A DNA stretch of 64,000 nt from the NCBI GenBank assembly GCA_004293485.1, contig RDYW01000037.1, positions 1-64,000 on the forward strand, given 5' to 3'. The position numbers and the translations under genes are program-made. This DNA comes from Sphingobacteriales bacterium. GTDB taxonomy: Bacteria > Bacteroidota > Bacteroidia > Sphingobacteriales > Sphingobacteriaceae. Below are positions 46,720 through 57,693 of the stretch, one piece after another. Each line of letters starts with the position of its first letter. Within the stretch, counting starts at the first letter, position 1. The notes under the pieces were generated by a model. The model was given only the letters and a program-made list of their open reading frames with translations, did not search any database and was not told where the DNA came from.

Positions 46720-46992
46720 ATGAAATTTTTTAAAACATTATCAATCACAATTTTTGCACTTATACTTATATCGGCAACAGCCAGCCAAGCCCAATGCCCC
46801 ATGTGCAAAGCTAGCGTAGAGAGCAACTTAAAAGAGGGTGGCAGTACTGGTAAAGGCTTAAATAGTGGTATCATGTACCTATTGGCTGCACCGTATTTAG
46901 CCATGTTGGGTATCGGTTTTTTGTGGTACAAAAAATTTAAAAAGAAAGATACAGGTGTAAGTGTAAAACAAGAACGTTTACATTTGAATTAA
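46720..46992 (+). CDS. Small exported CxxC membrane protein of the oxidase operon
   Basis: 90 residues: signal peptide (MKFFKTLSITIFALILISATASQAQ), then CPMCKASVESNLKEGG near the mature N-terminus, then one TM helix and a basic tail (YKKFKKKD). The CPMC motif could bind metal or form a disulphide; in this operon a copper or haem assembly role is a reasonable inference. The same small gene closes oxidase operons in other Bacteroidota as far as I recall. Last gene of the unit. Confidence 0.75.
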   Translation: MKFFKTLSITIFALILISATASQAQCPMCKASVESNLKEGGSTGKGLNSGIMYLLAAPYLAMLGIGFLWYKKFKKKDTGVSVKQERLHLN

Positions 46993-47354
46993 CAATCGTT
47001 TACGCCTCAACAGTTAGCTTATTTTTAAAATTAAATTACATCTTATTAAAAAAATTTCTTTAACTTATCCATTAGAGCATCATTACTAAAAAATACCATT
47101 AATTTTATACATTACACCTAAATTTCGTTTTTAAACGAATACATCTTTTTACATTTCGCCACAATTGTGCTTAAACCTATTAATTGCTGTAAAATTACTT
47201 TTTTACGTATATATGAGTTTAACAGCTACTATTTTAAATTCAAAGTAACAAAAATCCAAAAAAAAGCCTAGTTTTGAAACCCGTATAACAACAACAAAAA
47301 ACCCTGCTAAAAGCATTTACAAAAGGGTTTTAATTTTCGTTTTTTTTTATTTTT
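46993..47354. other. Intergenic region between the oxidase operon and pyrG
   Basis: About 360 AT-rich bases without a gene. It contains a perfect short palindrome (TTCGTTTTTAAACGAA, 47124-47139) that may end the oxidase transcript, a TAGTTTTG -7-like element (47269-47276), and a hairpin (47297-47331) in the presumed pyrG leader. Confidence 0.5.
47297..47331 (+). promoter_or_regulatory. Hairpin in the pyrG leader
   Basis: AAAACCCT and AGGGTTTT flank a nested TGCT/AGCA hairpin, followed by T-rich sequence up to the pyrG ATG. It lies between a -7-like element and the start codon, so it may be an attenuator, but it could equally be the oxidase-operon terminator. Confidence 0.35.
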
Positions 47355-48968
47355 ATGACTAAGTATATTTTTGTTACAGGAGGCGTTACTTCGTCTTTAG
47401 GAAAAGGTATTATATCGGCCTCGCTGGCAAAATTACTACAAGCCAGAGGCTACAGGGTAACTATCCAAAAATTTGACCCATATATAAACATAGACCCTGG
47501 CACCCTAAACCCTTACGAACATGGCGAGTGTTATGTTACCGAAGATGGTGCCGAAACCGATTTAGATTTAGGCCATTACGAACGTTTTTTAAATGTACCC
47601 ACATCGCAAGCCAACAACGTAACCACAGGCCGCATTTATCAAAAAGTTATTAATAAAGAACGTGAAGGAGCTTATTTAGGTAAAACGGTACAAGTTATAC
47701 CGCACATTACCGATGAAATTAAAAACAACATACGCTACCTAGGCGAAAGCGGCGATTACGATATTGTAATAACCGAACTAGGCGGTACTGTTGGTGATAT
47801 CGAATCGTTACCCTACATTGAAGCCGTAAGGCAGTTTAAGTGGGAAGTAGGCTCTAACAATGCCATAGTTATACACTTAACGTTGATTCCTTTTTTGGCC
47901 GCTGCTGGCGAGTTAAAAACTAAACCCACCCAGCACTCTGTAAAAATGTTGTTAGAGTATGGCATACAGCCCGATATTTTGGTATGCCGTACAGAGCATC
48001 ACATAAGCCAAGATATAAGAAAAAAAATAGCCCTGTTTTGTAATGTAAACATAAATGCGGTAATCGAATCTATCGATGCATCAACTATTTACGATGTACC
48101 TTTATTAATGCTTAAAGAACAGCTCGACCGTACCGTATTAGCCAAATTAAAGCTATCGCTTAAAAACGAACCCGATTTAGAGCATTGGAAAGATTTTTTG
48201 GGCAGGCTAAAAAATCCCACTTCCGAAATTAAAATTGGCTTGGTAGGTAAATATGTTGAACTGCCCGATGCCTACAAATCTATCAATGAAGCATTTATAC
48301 ACGCTGGTGCATTTAACGAGTGTAAGGTAATAGTACAATGCATACACTCCGAAGGAATAACCGAAGAAAACGTAGCGGCTAAATTGGGTAAACTAGATGG
48401 GGTATTGGTAGCCCCAGGTTTTGGTAACCGAGGCATCGAAGGTAAAATTATTGCCATACAATATGTACGAGAGCATAACATTCCGTTTTTTGGGATATGC
48501 CTAGGAATGCAATGTGCGGTAATTGAGTTTGGCCGAAACTTATTAGGCATGGCCCATGCACACAGTACCGAAATGGATGAAAACACCGATTTTGCTGTAA
48601 TATCAATGATGGAAGAACAAAAGAAAATTACCCTAAAAGGTGGCACAATGCGCTTAGGCGCTTACCCTTGCGAACTTAAAAAAGGAACTAAAGCATACAA
48701 TTTATACGGAAAATCACGCATTACCGAACGCCACCGCCACCGTTACGAGTTTAATAACGATTATTTAAAACAATACGAAGCGGCAGGTATGATAGCATCG
48801 GGCATAAACCCCGAAAGCAATTTGGTAGAAATTATTGAACTAAAAAACCACCCTTATTTTGTGGCGGCACAGTTTCACCCCGAGTTAAAATCTACGGTGG
48901 CTACACCACACCCACTTTTTATTAAATTTGTTGCCGCCTCACTAGAAAATTCGAAAAAGAAAAACTAG
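47355..48968 (+). CDS. pyrG: CTP synthase
   Basis: Amidoligase that makes CTP from UTP and glutamine. The synthetase domain starts [19 protein letters not shown] with [22 protein letters not shown] and GHYERF; the class-I glutamine amidotransferase domain (about 295-537) has APGFGNRG, nucleophile GICLGMQ and the catalytic FHPEL. Length 537 is typical. It ends 26 bases before yidC and the two may share a transcript. Confidence 0.98.
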   Translation: MTKYIFVTGGVTSSLGKGIISASLAKLLQARGYRVTIQKFDPYINIDPGTLNPYEHGECYVTEDGAETDLDLGHYERFLNVPTSQANNVTTGRIYQKVINKEREGAYLGKTVQVIPHITDEIKNNIRYLGESGDYDIVITELGGTVGDIESLPYIEAVRQFKWEVGSNNAIVIHLTLIPFLAAAGELKTKPTQHSVKMLLEYGIQPDILVCRTEHHISQDIRKKIALFCNVNINAVIESIDASTIYDVPLLMLKEQLDRTVLAKLKLSLKNEPDLEHWKDFLGRLKNPTSEIKIGLVGKYVELPDAYKSINEAFIHAGAFNECKVIVQCIHSEGITEENVAAKLGKLDGVLVAPGFGNRGIEGKIIAIQYVREHNIPFFGICLGMQCAVIEFGRNLLGMAHAHSTEMDENTDFAVISMMEEQKKITLKGGTMRLGAYPCELKKGTKAYNLYGKSRITERHRHRYEFNNDYLKQYEAAGMIASGINPESNLVEIIELKNHPYFVAAQFHPELKSTVATPHPLFIKFVAASLENSKKKN

Positions 48969-48994
48969 TTTAAAAAAGAATTAAAAAAATTAAA

Positions 48995-50776
48995 ATGGAT
49001 AGAAATACGTTTACAGGCCTGTTCCTGATATTGATAATTTTAGTAGGTTCAACCTTTTTACTAAAACCATCGCCCGAAGAAATCAAGCAAAAAGCAAACC
49101 AAGATTCTATTGCGGTATTAAAAAGCAAAGGAATTAATACCAACAAGGTTAAACAAAATATTGTACATCATCTTGCTAAAGATTCGGTAATTAACATCCC
49201 CCAAACAGAAACATTTACCTTTTTAGAAAACAATAAATTAAAAGTTACCTTATCAAGTTTAGGAGGAAAAATCGCCAGCGTAGAAATTAAAAACCAAACA
49301 TCGTACCTAGGCAAACCTGTAATACTTTTTAATAACCAAGATACCAAATTGGGATTTAGCTTTACCGCCGATGGTAAAAATATAAACACCGAAACCTTGG
49401 TATTTAATAAAATTGATAACGCTAAAGATAAAGCCACCTTGCGAAGCCAAAACGCCGATGGTACTTTTATTGATTACGTTTACACCCTACCTGCCGATAG
49501 TTTTAAAGTTAATTTTAGTGTTAAATTAAATGGTTATGATGCTAAAATACAGCCTAATACCAACTTAAATTTAAACTGGGAAACCCGCTTATTACAACAA
49601 GAAAAAAATATTACTAACGAACGCCAGTATTCGGGCATTTTTTATAAAATATTGGATGGCGAAGTAAATAACCTTAGCGAAACTAAAGACGATGAGAAAG
49701 CAATTGACGATGAAAAATTAAACTGGGTGGCGTATAAGCAACATTATTTTTCGGCCACACTGGTCTCAAAAAAAGGGTTTAACAAAGGTAATTTTGAAAT
49801 TAAAAGCATTGCCGCTGGCGATACTTCGGCACTAAAAATATATAAAGCAAGTTTACAAATCCCGTTTACAGCTCAAACAAATTATGCCATGCAATTTGTA
49901 TTTGCACCCAATAAATATGATGTATTAAATGCCCAAAACATAGGCCTCGAATACATCATTGATATGGGCTGGCCACCTTTAAAATGGGTAAACAAATACG
50001 GCGTTATGCAATTGTTTAAATTGCTTAACACCACAGGTTTAAGTATTGGTATTATTATTTTAATATTAACTGTATTATTAAAACTGGTTATATTTCCGTT
50101 TACCTATAAATCGTACGTATCGATGGCTAAAATGAGGGTTTTAAAACCCGAAATGGACGAAATTAAAAAACGTGTAGGCGAAGATAACCAAGCATTAGTT
50201 CAACAAGAATATTTAAAACTGTATAAAAAAGTAGGGGTTAACCCTTTGGGGGGATGTTTGCCTTTGCTTTTTCAAATGCCCTTTATTATTGCTTTTTTCT
50301 ACTTTTTTCCAGGCTTATTTGAGTTACGCCACGAAAGTTTTTTATGGATGAAAGATTTATCAACCTACGATGCTGTAATTACTTTTCCTACCATACCGCT
50401 TTTAGGATGGAACCACATTAGTTTAATGTGTTTGTTAATGACTATTTCGACCTTAATTTACACCTATTTTAATAACCAAGTTTCGGGTGCCACAGGTCAA
50501 ATGAAATACATTGGTTACATTACTCCTATCATCTTTTTTGGGGTGTTAAATAGTTATGCCGCTGGCTTAAATTTATACTACTTTTTTGCTAACGTAATTA
50601 CCTTTACACAGCAATACTTTATACGTCAGTTTGTAAACGACGATAAAATACACGCTCAATTACAAGAAAACAAAAAGAAACCTGACGACCCTAATAAAAA
50701 GAAAAGTGGTTTTCAAAAGAAACTAGAAGATATGATGCGCCAACAAGAGCAATTAAAACAACAAAAAAATAAGTAG
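48995..50776 (+). CDS. yidC: Membrane protein insertase YidC
   Basis: Inserts and folds inner-membrane proteins. 593 residues: N-terminal TM (about 6-24), a large periplasmic beta-sandwich domain (about 50-320), and the core of five helices with FPFTYKSYVSMAKMRVLKPEM, the NPLGGCLPLLFQMPFIIAFFYFF loop/helix and a basic, lysine-rich C-terminus. The positively charged groove residue is expected in KSYVSMAKMR. Convergent with clpX, separated by a bidirectional terminator. Confidence 0.97.
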   Translation: MDRNTFTGLFLILIILVGSTFLLKPSPEEIKQKANQDSIAVLKSKGINTNKVKQNIVHHLAKDSVINIPQTETFTFLENNKLKVTLSSLGGKIASVEIKNQTSYLGKPVILFNNQDTKLGFSFTADGKNINTETLVFNKIDNAKDKATLRSQNADGTFIDYVYTLPADSFKVNFSVKLNGYDAKIQPNTNLNLNWETRLLQQEKNITNERQYSGIFYKILDGEVNNLSETKDDEKAIDDEKLNWVAYKQHYFSATLVSKKGFNKGNFEIKSIAAGDTSALKIYKASLQIPFTAQTNYAMQFVFAPNKYDVLNAQNIGLEYIIDMGWPPLKWVNKYGVMQLFKLLNTTGLSIGIIILILTVLLKLVIFPFTYKSYVSMAKMRVLKPEMDEIKKRVGEDNQALVQQEYLKLYKKVGVNPLGGCLPLLFQMPFIIAFFYFFPGLFELRHESFLWMKDLSTYDAVITFPTIPLLGWNHISLMCLLMTISTLIYTYFNNQVSGATGQMKYIGYITPIIFFGVLNSYAAGLNLYYFFANVITFTQQYFIRQFVNDDKIHAQLQENKKKPDDPNKKKSGFQKKLEDMMRQQEQLKQQKNK

Positions 50777-50782
50777 CATTAA

Positions 50783-50823
50783 AAATACTACAACCTATTT
50801 TAATTGATAAGGTTATAGTATTT
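50783..50823. terminator. Bidirectional terminator between yidC and clpX
   Basis: AAATACTA-C-AACCT pairs with AGGTT-A-TAGTATTT (13 pairs, one internal mismatch), loop 13 bases. A and T tracts on both sides suit both convergent genes. Confidence 0.75.
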
Positions 50824-50913
50824 AAAAATTTTTCAACTTATTGTGTTTAATGTGTAATAATGCTTTTAATAGCGTTGTAATAAAAGTGTTTTTCAAAAAA
50901 AGCAATCCAATGT

Positions 50914-52152
50914 TTAGGCTACTTTTAGTTTTCTAATATCCGATTTTTCAAATTTTTCTTTGGCATAAGCCATATCAATAAGTAAGTTTTTAGTATCTTT
51001 TTGCGAAGGCACTTCAAACATAGCATCAATCATTATCGATTCGCAAATAGAACGTAAGCCTCTAGCACCTAGTTTATATTCCATAGCTTTATCTACAATA
51101 AAGGCAAACACATCGATATCAAATTCTAATTTAATGCCCTCGTATTCAAATAATTTTTGGTATTGCTTTACTAGCGAGTTGCGGGGTACAGTTAAGATAT
51201 TTAACAACGTATCTCTATCTAAAGGATTTAAATGCGTAATCACAGGTACACGCCCAATGAGTTCGGGTATCATACCAAAAGCCTTTAAATCTTGCGGGGT
51301 AATGTATTTGTATAGGTTATTTAGGTCTATATCGGTTTCTTCGGCCCTAAATTTATAGCCTACAGTTTGGGTGCGTAAGCGGTTAGCTATTTTTTTCTCA
51401 ATCCCATCAAAAGCGCCACCGCATATAAACAAAATATTATTGGTGTTTACGGGTATCATTTTTTGGTCGGGGTGTTTACGGCCACCCTGCGGCGGTACGT
51501 TTACAATAGTTCCTTCCAGTATTTTAAGTAAAGCTTGTTGTACACCCTCGCCCGATACATCGCGGGTTATAGATGGGTTATCGCTTTTGCGGGCCACTTT
51601 GTCCACCTCATCAATATATACAATACCACGTTCGGCAGCGGTAACATCGTAATCGGCAGCTTGTAGCAGGCGGGTTAAAATGCTTTCTACATCTTCGCCC
51701 ACATAGCCGGCTTCGGTTAAAACGGTGGCATCGCATATACAAAACGGTACGTTTAATATTTTAGCAATGGTTTTGGCCAGTAAAGTTTTGCCTGTACCTG
51801 TTTCGCCTACCATCATAATATTCGATTTTTCTATCTCCACCTCATCTTTACCTACTTTATGGTTTAGCCTTTTGTAATGGTTATATACGGCTACGGCCAA
51901 TACTTTTTTTGCATTATCTTGGCCAATCACGTACTGGTCGATATGGTTTTTTATTTCTATAGGTTTTAACAATGTAAAACCTCCGGCTAGCGATTTTCCT
52001 TTTTTCTGGGTTAACTCTTCGGCCAAAATATCGTTTGCTTGGGCTACGCATTTATCGCAAATATGCGCATCTAAACCCGCAATAAGCATTAGCGAATCTA
52101 CCTTACCTGCGCCACAAAACGAACATTTTATATCTTTTGTACTCTTACTCAT
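50914..52152 (-). CDS. clpX: ATP-dependent Clp protease ATP-binding subunit ClpX
   Basis: AAA+ unfoldase that feeds substrates to ClpP. The N-terminal zinc domain has CSFCGAG...CDKC, the Walker A motif is GETGTGKT, Walker [10 protein letters not shown], and the pore loop lies in the [17 protein letters not shown] region; the IGF-type ClpP-contact loop follows near GQDNAKK-distal sequence. Length 412 is normal. It overlaps clpP by 8 bases, showing one operon. Confidence 0.97.
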   Translation of the reverse strand: MSKSTKDIKCSFCGAGKVDSLMLIAGLDAHICDKCVAQANDILAEELTQKKGKSLAGGFTLLKPIEIKNHIDQYVIGQDNAKKVLAVAVYNHYKRLNHKVGKDEVEIEKSNIMMVGETGTGKTLLAKTIAKILNVPFCICDATVLTEAGYVGEDVESILTRLLQAADYDVTAAERGIVYIDEVDKVARKSDNPSITRDVSGEGVQQALLKILEGTIVNVPPQGGRKHPDQKMIPVNTNNILFICGGAFDGIEKKIANRLRTQTVGYKFRAEETDIDLNNLYKYITPQDLKAFGMIPELIGRVPVITHLNPLDRDTLLNILTVPRNSLVKQYQKLFEYEGIKLEFDIDVFAFIVDKAMEYKLGARGLRSICESIMIDAMFEVPSQKDTKNLLIDMAYAKEKFEKSDIRKLKVA

Positions 52153-52846
52153 TTTCTTTTTTATCTTTTGTGCCTAGCAAAATTTCGTCAACCATACCGT
52201 ATTGTTTGGCTTCATCGGCTTTCATCCAATAATCACGGTCTGATGCTTTTTCTACCCATTCGTAACTTTGGCCGCTATGTTTTGAAATTATATCGTACAA
52301 TTCTTTTTTTAGTTTTAGCATTTCACGCAGGTTAATTTCCATATCCGATGCTACGCCTTGTGCGCCACCCGATGGCTGGTGAATCATAATACGGGCATGT
52401 GGCAAGGCGGCTCGTTTACCTTTTGTGCCAGCACACATTAATACGGCACCCATCGATGCTGCCATTCCTGTACATATTGTAGCTACATCGGGCGAAATAA
52501 ATTGCATCGTATCATAAATACCTAAACCTGCATATACCGAACCGCCTGGCGAGTTAATATAAATTTGAATGTCTCTTTTGGCATCGGCCGATTGTAAAAA
52601 TAACAATTGCGCCTGTATAATATTTGCATTTTGATCGTAAATAGCATCGCCCAAAAAAATAATCCTATCCATCATTAACCTCGAAAAAACATCCATTTGG
52701 GCTACATTAAGCTGGCGTTCTTCGATAATATAGGGGGTCATGTTTTTGGGTACAGTTACACCACCTATAAATTTATCAACATGGTGGCCGCCAATGCGGT
52801 GGTGTTTTACGGCGTATTTTCTAAATTCGTTTTTATCAATATTCAT
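52145..52846 (-). CDS. clpP: ATP-dependent Clp protease proteolytic subunit
   Basis: Serine protease of the ClpXP machine. Catalytic Ser is in GMAASMGAV, His in HARIMIHQPSGG, and Asp in the SDRDYWM region. At 233 residues it is longer than the usual 195-207; the extra N-terminal 35 residues (KYAVKHHRIGGHHVDKFIGG) precede the canonical TPYIIEE start and may be a propeptide removed on maturation, as is known for several ClpP proteins. Confidence 0.96.
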   Translation of the reverse strand: MNIDKNEFRKYAVKHHRIGGHHVDKFIGGVTVPKNMTPYIIEERQLNVAQMDVFSRLMMDRIIFLGDAIYDQNANIIQAQLLFLQSADAKRDIQIYINSPGGSVYAGLGIYDTMQFISPDVATICTGMAASMGAVLMCAGTKGKRAALPHARIMIHQPSGGAQGVASDMEINLREMLKLKKELYDIISKHSGQSYEWVEKASDRDYWMKADEAKQYGMVDEILLGTKDKKENE

Positions 52847-53042
52847 TTGTTTGTTTTTTTAAAATTTTATAGCTATTAATGGCAATTAGTTAATTGTAGC
52901 AAAGGTGCAAATTATTTATTTGTTTTTATATAATGCTTTTATTGCATCAATAAAATGTAATATTTAATATGGAATAATTTTTTTACTGATTTAGCAGTTT
53001 AACTATTTATGTGTTTTTTATTTATTTAGGCTTAAAATTATG

Positions 53043-53073
53043 TTTCGCGTTTAGCATTATAAAATTAACTTTG
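53043..53073 (+). promoter_or_regulatory. Candidate promoter for the beta-helix gene
   Basis: TAACTTTG at 53066-53073 fits TAnnTTTG; TTTC at 53043-53046 lies 19 bases upstream. Leader of about 40 bases before ATG 53120. Confidence 0.45.
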
Positions 53074-53119
53074 ATTATTACACCAATTGTAATTACAATT
53101 ATCATACCATTTATAAAAG

Positions 53120-55126
53120 ATGAAATTTATAGCGTTTTTAATTTTTACCTGTTGTGGTGCTTTACAGCTATATGCCACCACATTTTACCTAGCAGCAAAC
53201 GGAAACGATGGCAATAAAGGTACTGCCAAAAGCCAACCTTGGAAAACCATTAAACGATTGAACCAACAAATACTGAAACCAGGCGATAAGGTTTTATTTA
53301 AAAAAGGAGATGTTTTTTTTGGTGAGATAACTGTTAAACAATCGGGTAGTAGTAAACAGCCCATCTTATTTTCTGCTTACGGGAAAGGGATAAATCCAGT
53401 TATTACTGGGGCTATTTCTTTAAAAAACTTTAAGCCTTATAGTAGTACTATTTGGAAAACTAATTTAGGCGATACTGTAACCAATTTATTTGATAATGGC
53501 AACTTAAAAACTCTAGCCCGATACCCTAATACAGGCTTTGCTGTAATGCAAGGTGGCGTGGGTGATAGCGTTACTTTTATCGATTCATCGCTAAAGCAAA
53601 AAAATAATTATTGGAAAAATGCCAACTTACGCTATCGTACTTGGGATTGGGAGGTACGCACCAGCATTGTTAAAAACTTTGAAAGCTATAAAGTTACCCT
53701 AACCGATAGTTCTACCAATACACTAGGCAAGGGTTGGGGTTATTATTTTGATAATAAATTTGAAGAGTTAGATACTTTAGGCGAATGGTATTATCATCCC
53801 ACCCAAAAAATAGTTTACTACTACGGAGGTGAAAATTTTAATGGTAAAAATATAGATGCCGTAACCTTAAAATGTGGTATAAGTATAAGTAAGTATGTAA
53901 GTTATATAAATATTTATCAGCTTAATATTCAAAAATTTGATACCTATGGCATAAGCTTAATGGGAAACAATAGGTATATTAATTTTGCCAATAACATAGT
54001 ACAATATATTAACCATACCGCGATTTTTATAAACGAAATTGCAAAAAACTGCAACATCTATGCAAATGAAATTAAAGCTATAAACGGACGAGGTATATAT
54101 GCCTTAGAACCCGAAAAATTGGCTATACAAAATAATTATGTGCACCACATAGGCTTAAAAATGGGCTATGGCATAAGTGGTGTTAATGGTATGGTAGGCA
54201 TAACCATAGCTAATAATGAAGTGATAAAACTTGCCGATAGCCACACTGCGCTACATAATAGTATAAAAAACAATATTGTAGAAAATACCGGCTATGTTGG
54301 CATACGAATGGATGGGGCTTACAGCACAATGCAAAACAATATTGTACGCAAGGCACTATTGGTACTAAGCGATGGTGCTGCATTATACTGTTGGGCAAAA
54401 AGTAAATTTTATACACACAATAACATTATTAAAAACAATATTGTATCGGATGTAAAGGGCTCAAACTATGGCACTACCAACAGCCATAAATTGCCTGATG
54501 CCAATGGTATTTATTTAGATAACTTGGTGTATAACATATTGGTAGAAGGCAATACAGTATCAAATATTTCGGCAATTGGTATTCATATAAACTCCGATGC
54601 GTATAATAACACAGTAAAAAACAATATTTTATATAACTGTAAAAATAGCCTCTCGGTAGCCGAATGGGCAAAACCTAACAGCACCAAAAATAATTTATTT
54701 AGCTATAATACTGTTTTTTTAAATAAAAAAAACTACCGTGGTGTATTATTGATTAATTGGCTTTTACCTAGTACGCAAAATATGGCTAATTTTGATAACA
54801 ATAAATATTACAGTTTACAATCAGACTCCTTAGCCCGCGATTTATACAATACCACCGATACTGCGGGCAAAAAAATTACTATCGACAAAAGCTACTCTTT
54901 GCTTGATTGGACAAAAATGTACGGATACGAAAAAAACGGCAGTTTTTTTAATTTAAAAACATTAAACCTTAATAAATATGTATACCCACATTTAATTATT
55001 AATAACACTAAGTTTAATAAAAACATAAGATATAAAAACAAAACAGCCTATAATCTAAATAGTAAAATAATTAATAAAATAAAGCTTTTACCATTTACGT
55101 CGGCTATTATTATGCTCGAAAAGTAA
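53120..55126 (+). CDS. Secreted right-handed parallel beta-helix protein
   Basis: 668 residues with a signal peptide (MKFIAFLIFTCCGALQLYA). The mature N-terminus FYLAANGNDGNKGTAKSQPWKTIKRLNQ...LKPGDKVLFKKGD is the usual start of Bacteroidota pectate-lyase-like beta-helix proteins, and the centre has repeated coils with N-I-V/NNxI patterns (NNIVQYINH, NNYVHHIGL, NNIVENTGY, NNIVSDVKG, NNILYNC), which form the helix rungs. It probably binds or cleaves a polysaccharide outside the cell; the substrate and catalytic residues are not identifiable. Together with the GH92 gene it suggests glycan use. Confidence 0.8.
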   Translation: MKFIAFLIFTCCGALQLYATTFYLAANGNDGNKGTAKSQPWKTIKRLNQQILKPGDKVLFKKGDVFFGEITVKQSGSSKQPILFSAYGKGINPVITGAISLKNFKPYSSTIWKTNLGDTVTNLFDNGNLKTLARYPNTGFAVMQGGVGDSVTFIDSSLKQKNNYWKNANLRYRTWDWEVRTSIVKNFESYKVTLTDSSTNTLGKGWGYYFDNKFEELDTLGEWYYHPTQKIVYYYGGENFNGKNIDAVTLKCGISISKYVSYINIYQLNIQKFDTYGISLMGNNRYINFANNIVQYINHTAIFINEIAKNCNIYANEIKAINGRGIYALEPEKLAIQNNYVHHIGLKMGYGISGVNGMVGITIANNEVIKLADSHTALHNSIKNNIVENTGYVGIRMDGAYSTMQNNIVRKALLVLSDGAALYCWAKSKFYTHNNIIKNNIVSDVKGSNYGTTNSHKLPDANGIYLDNLVYNILVEGNTVSNISAIGIHINSDAYNNTVKNNILYNCKNSLSVAEWAKPNSTKNNLFSYNTVFLNKKNYRGVLLINWLLPSTQNMANFDNNKYYSLQSDSLARDLYNTTDTAGKKITIDKSYSLLDWTKMYGYEKNGSFFNLKTLNLNKYVYPHLIINNTKFNKNIRYKNKTAYNLNSKIINKIKLLPFTSAIIMLEK

Positions 55127-55379
55127 AACTTTGTATTTACTCACACATTGCTTTTTAGTACATTTTGGAGATTATATACCTAATTAAATATTGTTTATCA
55201 AATTAAAGCCATATTATTTGCTACCCAAGTACAGTAACTATATATTTGCTTTACCAATATAAATTATAATAGCTTTTATCGGTTTAGAAACTATTGAATA
55301 TTTTACCCATTTTCAAAAATTATCTTTATTGTTTTAGCATCATTCAATTTAAAAAAAACAATTTTTACATATTAAAACG
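55127..55379. other. AT-rich intergenic region
   Basis: About 250 bases without a gene. A weak -7-like TATCTTTA lies at 55321-55328, near enough to serve the GH92 gene. I see no hairpin terminator or repeat. Confidence 0.4.
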
Positions 55380-57626
55380 ATGAAAAAATCAACCTTATTA
55401 ATTTTAGTTTATATTTTTTCTTTTAAAATAGTTTTGGGTCAAAATTATACCCAATTAGTAAACCCTATGATTGGTACTGGGGCTAATGGCCACGTATTTC
55501 CTGGCGCTACATCGCCTTTTGGTATGATACAATTAAGTCCCGACCAAGGTATAAAAGGTTGGGGAGGCTGTTCGGGCTATCAATATAATCAAAATACCAT
55601 TGTAGGTTTTAGCCACACGCACCTTAGCGGTACTGGCGTTGGCGATTTAGGCGACATTTTAATGATGCCACATGTTGGGATAAAAAGCGATACCGTTTTT
55701 TTTCCTGGTAAAACAAATTTTACCCACCAGCAAGAAAAAGCCTCACCATCGGTGTATGAGGTTTACTTACCTAGCCCTAAAATAAAAGTTAGGCTTACTA
55801 CTACCCCACGTGTAGGCATACACGAATATACATTTCCAAAATCGGCGCAAGCCATGGTAAACATCAATTTAATTTATAAAATTTTTGATGATTGGGGCAA
55901 AATAAGCGAAGCCCAATTTGTGGTCGAAAACGATACTACTTTTTCGGGATATAGAAATGTAAACGAAGGCTGGGCACCTACCCGAAGGGTGTATTTTGTA
56001 ATAAAAACTAATAAAGCCGTAAAACGGATAACATCAAACATTGGTAATTACGAATTTAATAAATACCTAAGTAGCAAAGTTTTTCAACGTGGGCGTAGTA
56101 AAGATAGTAATATGAATTTGCTTTTTGAAACTAGCGAAAACGAAAAGGTAATTCTTAAAGTAGCTATATCGGCTGTAAGTGTTAGCCATGCCCGAATAAA
56201 TATTGCCGAAGCTAAAGGATGGGATTTTGATACATTTGTTGATAACAACAACCGTTTATGGAACAGTTATTTATCACGCATAAAAGTAGAGGCCGACCCC
56301 GTTGTAAGCCAACTTTTTTATACAGGGCTTTACCACGCAATGATACAGCCAAACCAAATGGCCGAAGCCGATAGCTCATTTTTTGGCCCCGATTATAAAG
56401 TGCACAAAAGTAAAACTGGTAAATATTATTCAACCCTATCTCTTTGGGATACTTACCGAGCGGCACATCCATTATATACTGTAGTAGTACCCGAATTAGT
56501 ACCCGATATGATGAATAGCATGTTGCAACACAACGAGCATAATGGTTACTTACCTATTTGGGCCCTTTGGGGCACCGAAAACCATTGTATGATAGCCAAC
56601 CACTCAGTACCAGTATTGGTAGATGCTGTTTTTAAGGGTTTTAAAAACATAGATGTCGAAAAAACTTACGATGCCATTAAAAAAACATTAACCCTTGATC
56701 ATCATGGATCGCACTGGAACAGTTGGCAATACACAAAATATGGATATATGACAGCCGATAGTACAGGCGGCTCATCGGTATCAAAAACATTAGAATGTGC
56801 TTTTAACGATTGGTGCGCCGCACAGCTAGCCAAAAAGTTAGGGAAAACCGATGATTACAATTACTTTATTAAACGATCAAAATATTTTAAAAACTTATTT
56901 AATCCTACATATAATATGATGTGGCCCAAAAATACCGATGGCAAATGGGTAACTTGGGATGCTTATAAAACAGATTATGCCGGCCCTTATACCGAAGGCA
57001 ATGCTTGGCAATATATATGGTCGGTGCAACATAACCCTTACGATTTAATTAAATTATTTCCCTCGCATAAAACATGTGTAAGTAAGCTCGACCAAACGTT
57101 TTCAGATACTACAAAAATTACAGGTGGCGTAAACGATGTTACCGGCTTAATTGGGCAATACGCACATGGTAACGAACCAAGCCACCATATTGCTTATTTT
57201 TACAATTTTTTAGGACAGCCTTGGAAAACCCAAAAACTAGTACGCCAAATACTGCAAACACAATACACCACCCAGCCCGAAGGCCTTTCGGGTAACGAAG
57301 ATTGCGGGCAAATGAGTGCTTGGTATGTACTATCGGCCTTAGGTTTTTATCCTTACAACCCAGCTAATGGCGTTTATATACTGGGAAGCCCAGCTGTAAA
57401 TAAGGCTGTTTTACAAGTTGGTAATGGTAAAACATTTAGCATTATTGCACATAATAATAGCCCCAAAAATATCTATGTTGCCGCAACCAAGCTAAATGGG
57501 AAACCTTATTTAAATACTTACATAAGGCATACCGATATACAAAATGGCGGTGAGCTAACATTTATAATGACCGATAAGCCCGTAAAAAAACAAACTTTAA
57601 TTGCTAATTTGCCTCCTTTAAATTAA
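55380..57626 (+). CDS. GH92-family alpha-mannosidase (secreted)
   Basis: Calcium-dependent exo-alpha-mannosidase family that trims mannose from N-glycans or mannans. Signal peptide (MKKSTLLILVYIFSFKIVLGQ); family signatures VNPMIGTGANGHVFPGATSPFGM, GFSHTHLSGTGVGDLGD, TGLYHAMIQPNQM, and the C-terminal GNEDCGQMSAWYVLSALGFYPYNP with the catalytic-domain Glu/Asp. Length 748 is typical. The cut site follows a standard signal peptide rather than a lipobox, so it is periplasmic or secreted. No SusC/SusD pair is nearby, so it is outside a classical utilisation locus. Confidence 0.95.
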   Translation: MKKSTLLILVYIFSFKIVLGQNYTQLVNPMIGTGANGHVFPGATSPFGMIQLSPDQGIKGWGGCSGYQYNQNTIVGFSHTHLSGTGVGDLGDILMMPHVGIKSDTVFFPGKTNFTHQQEKASPSVYEVYLPSPKIKVRLTTTPRVGIHEYTFPKSAQAMVNINLIYKIFDDWGKISEAQFVVENDTTFSGYRNVNEGWAPTRRVYFVIKTNKAVKRITSNIGNYEFNKYLSSKVFQRGRSKDSNMNLLFETSENEKVILKVAISAVSVSHARINIAEAKGWDFDTFVDNNNRLWNSYLSRIKVEADPVVSQLFYTGLYHAMIQPNQMAEADSSFFGPDYKVHKSKTGKYYSTLSLWDTYRAAHPLYTVVVPELVPDMMNSMLQHNEHNGYLPIWALWGTENHCMIANHSVPVLVDAVFKGFKNIDVEKTYDAIKKTLTLDHHGSHWNSWQYTKYGYMTADSTGGSSVSKTLECAFNDWCAAQLAKKLGKTDDYNYFIKRSKYFKNLFNPTYNMMWPKNTDGKWVTWDAYKTDYAGPYTEGNAWQYIWSVQHNPYDLIKLFPSHKTCVSKLDQTFSDTTKITGGVNDVTGLIGQYAHGNEPSHHIAYFYNFLGQPWKTQKLVRQILQTQYTTQPEGLSGNEDCGQMSAWYVLSALGFYPYNPANGVYILGSPAVNKAVLQVGNGKTFSIIAHNNSPKNIYVAATKLNGKPYLNTYIRHTDIQNGGELTFIMTDKPVKKQTLIANLPPLN

Positions 57627-57693
57627 AATATTTGCTTAGCTGTAAAGTTTAACTACGTTGTTATTGGTTTTTAGGAGAAAATGTTTTTTAGAT

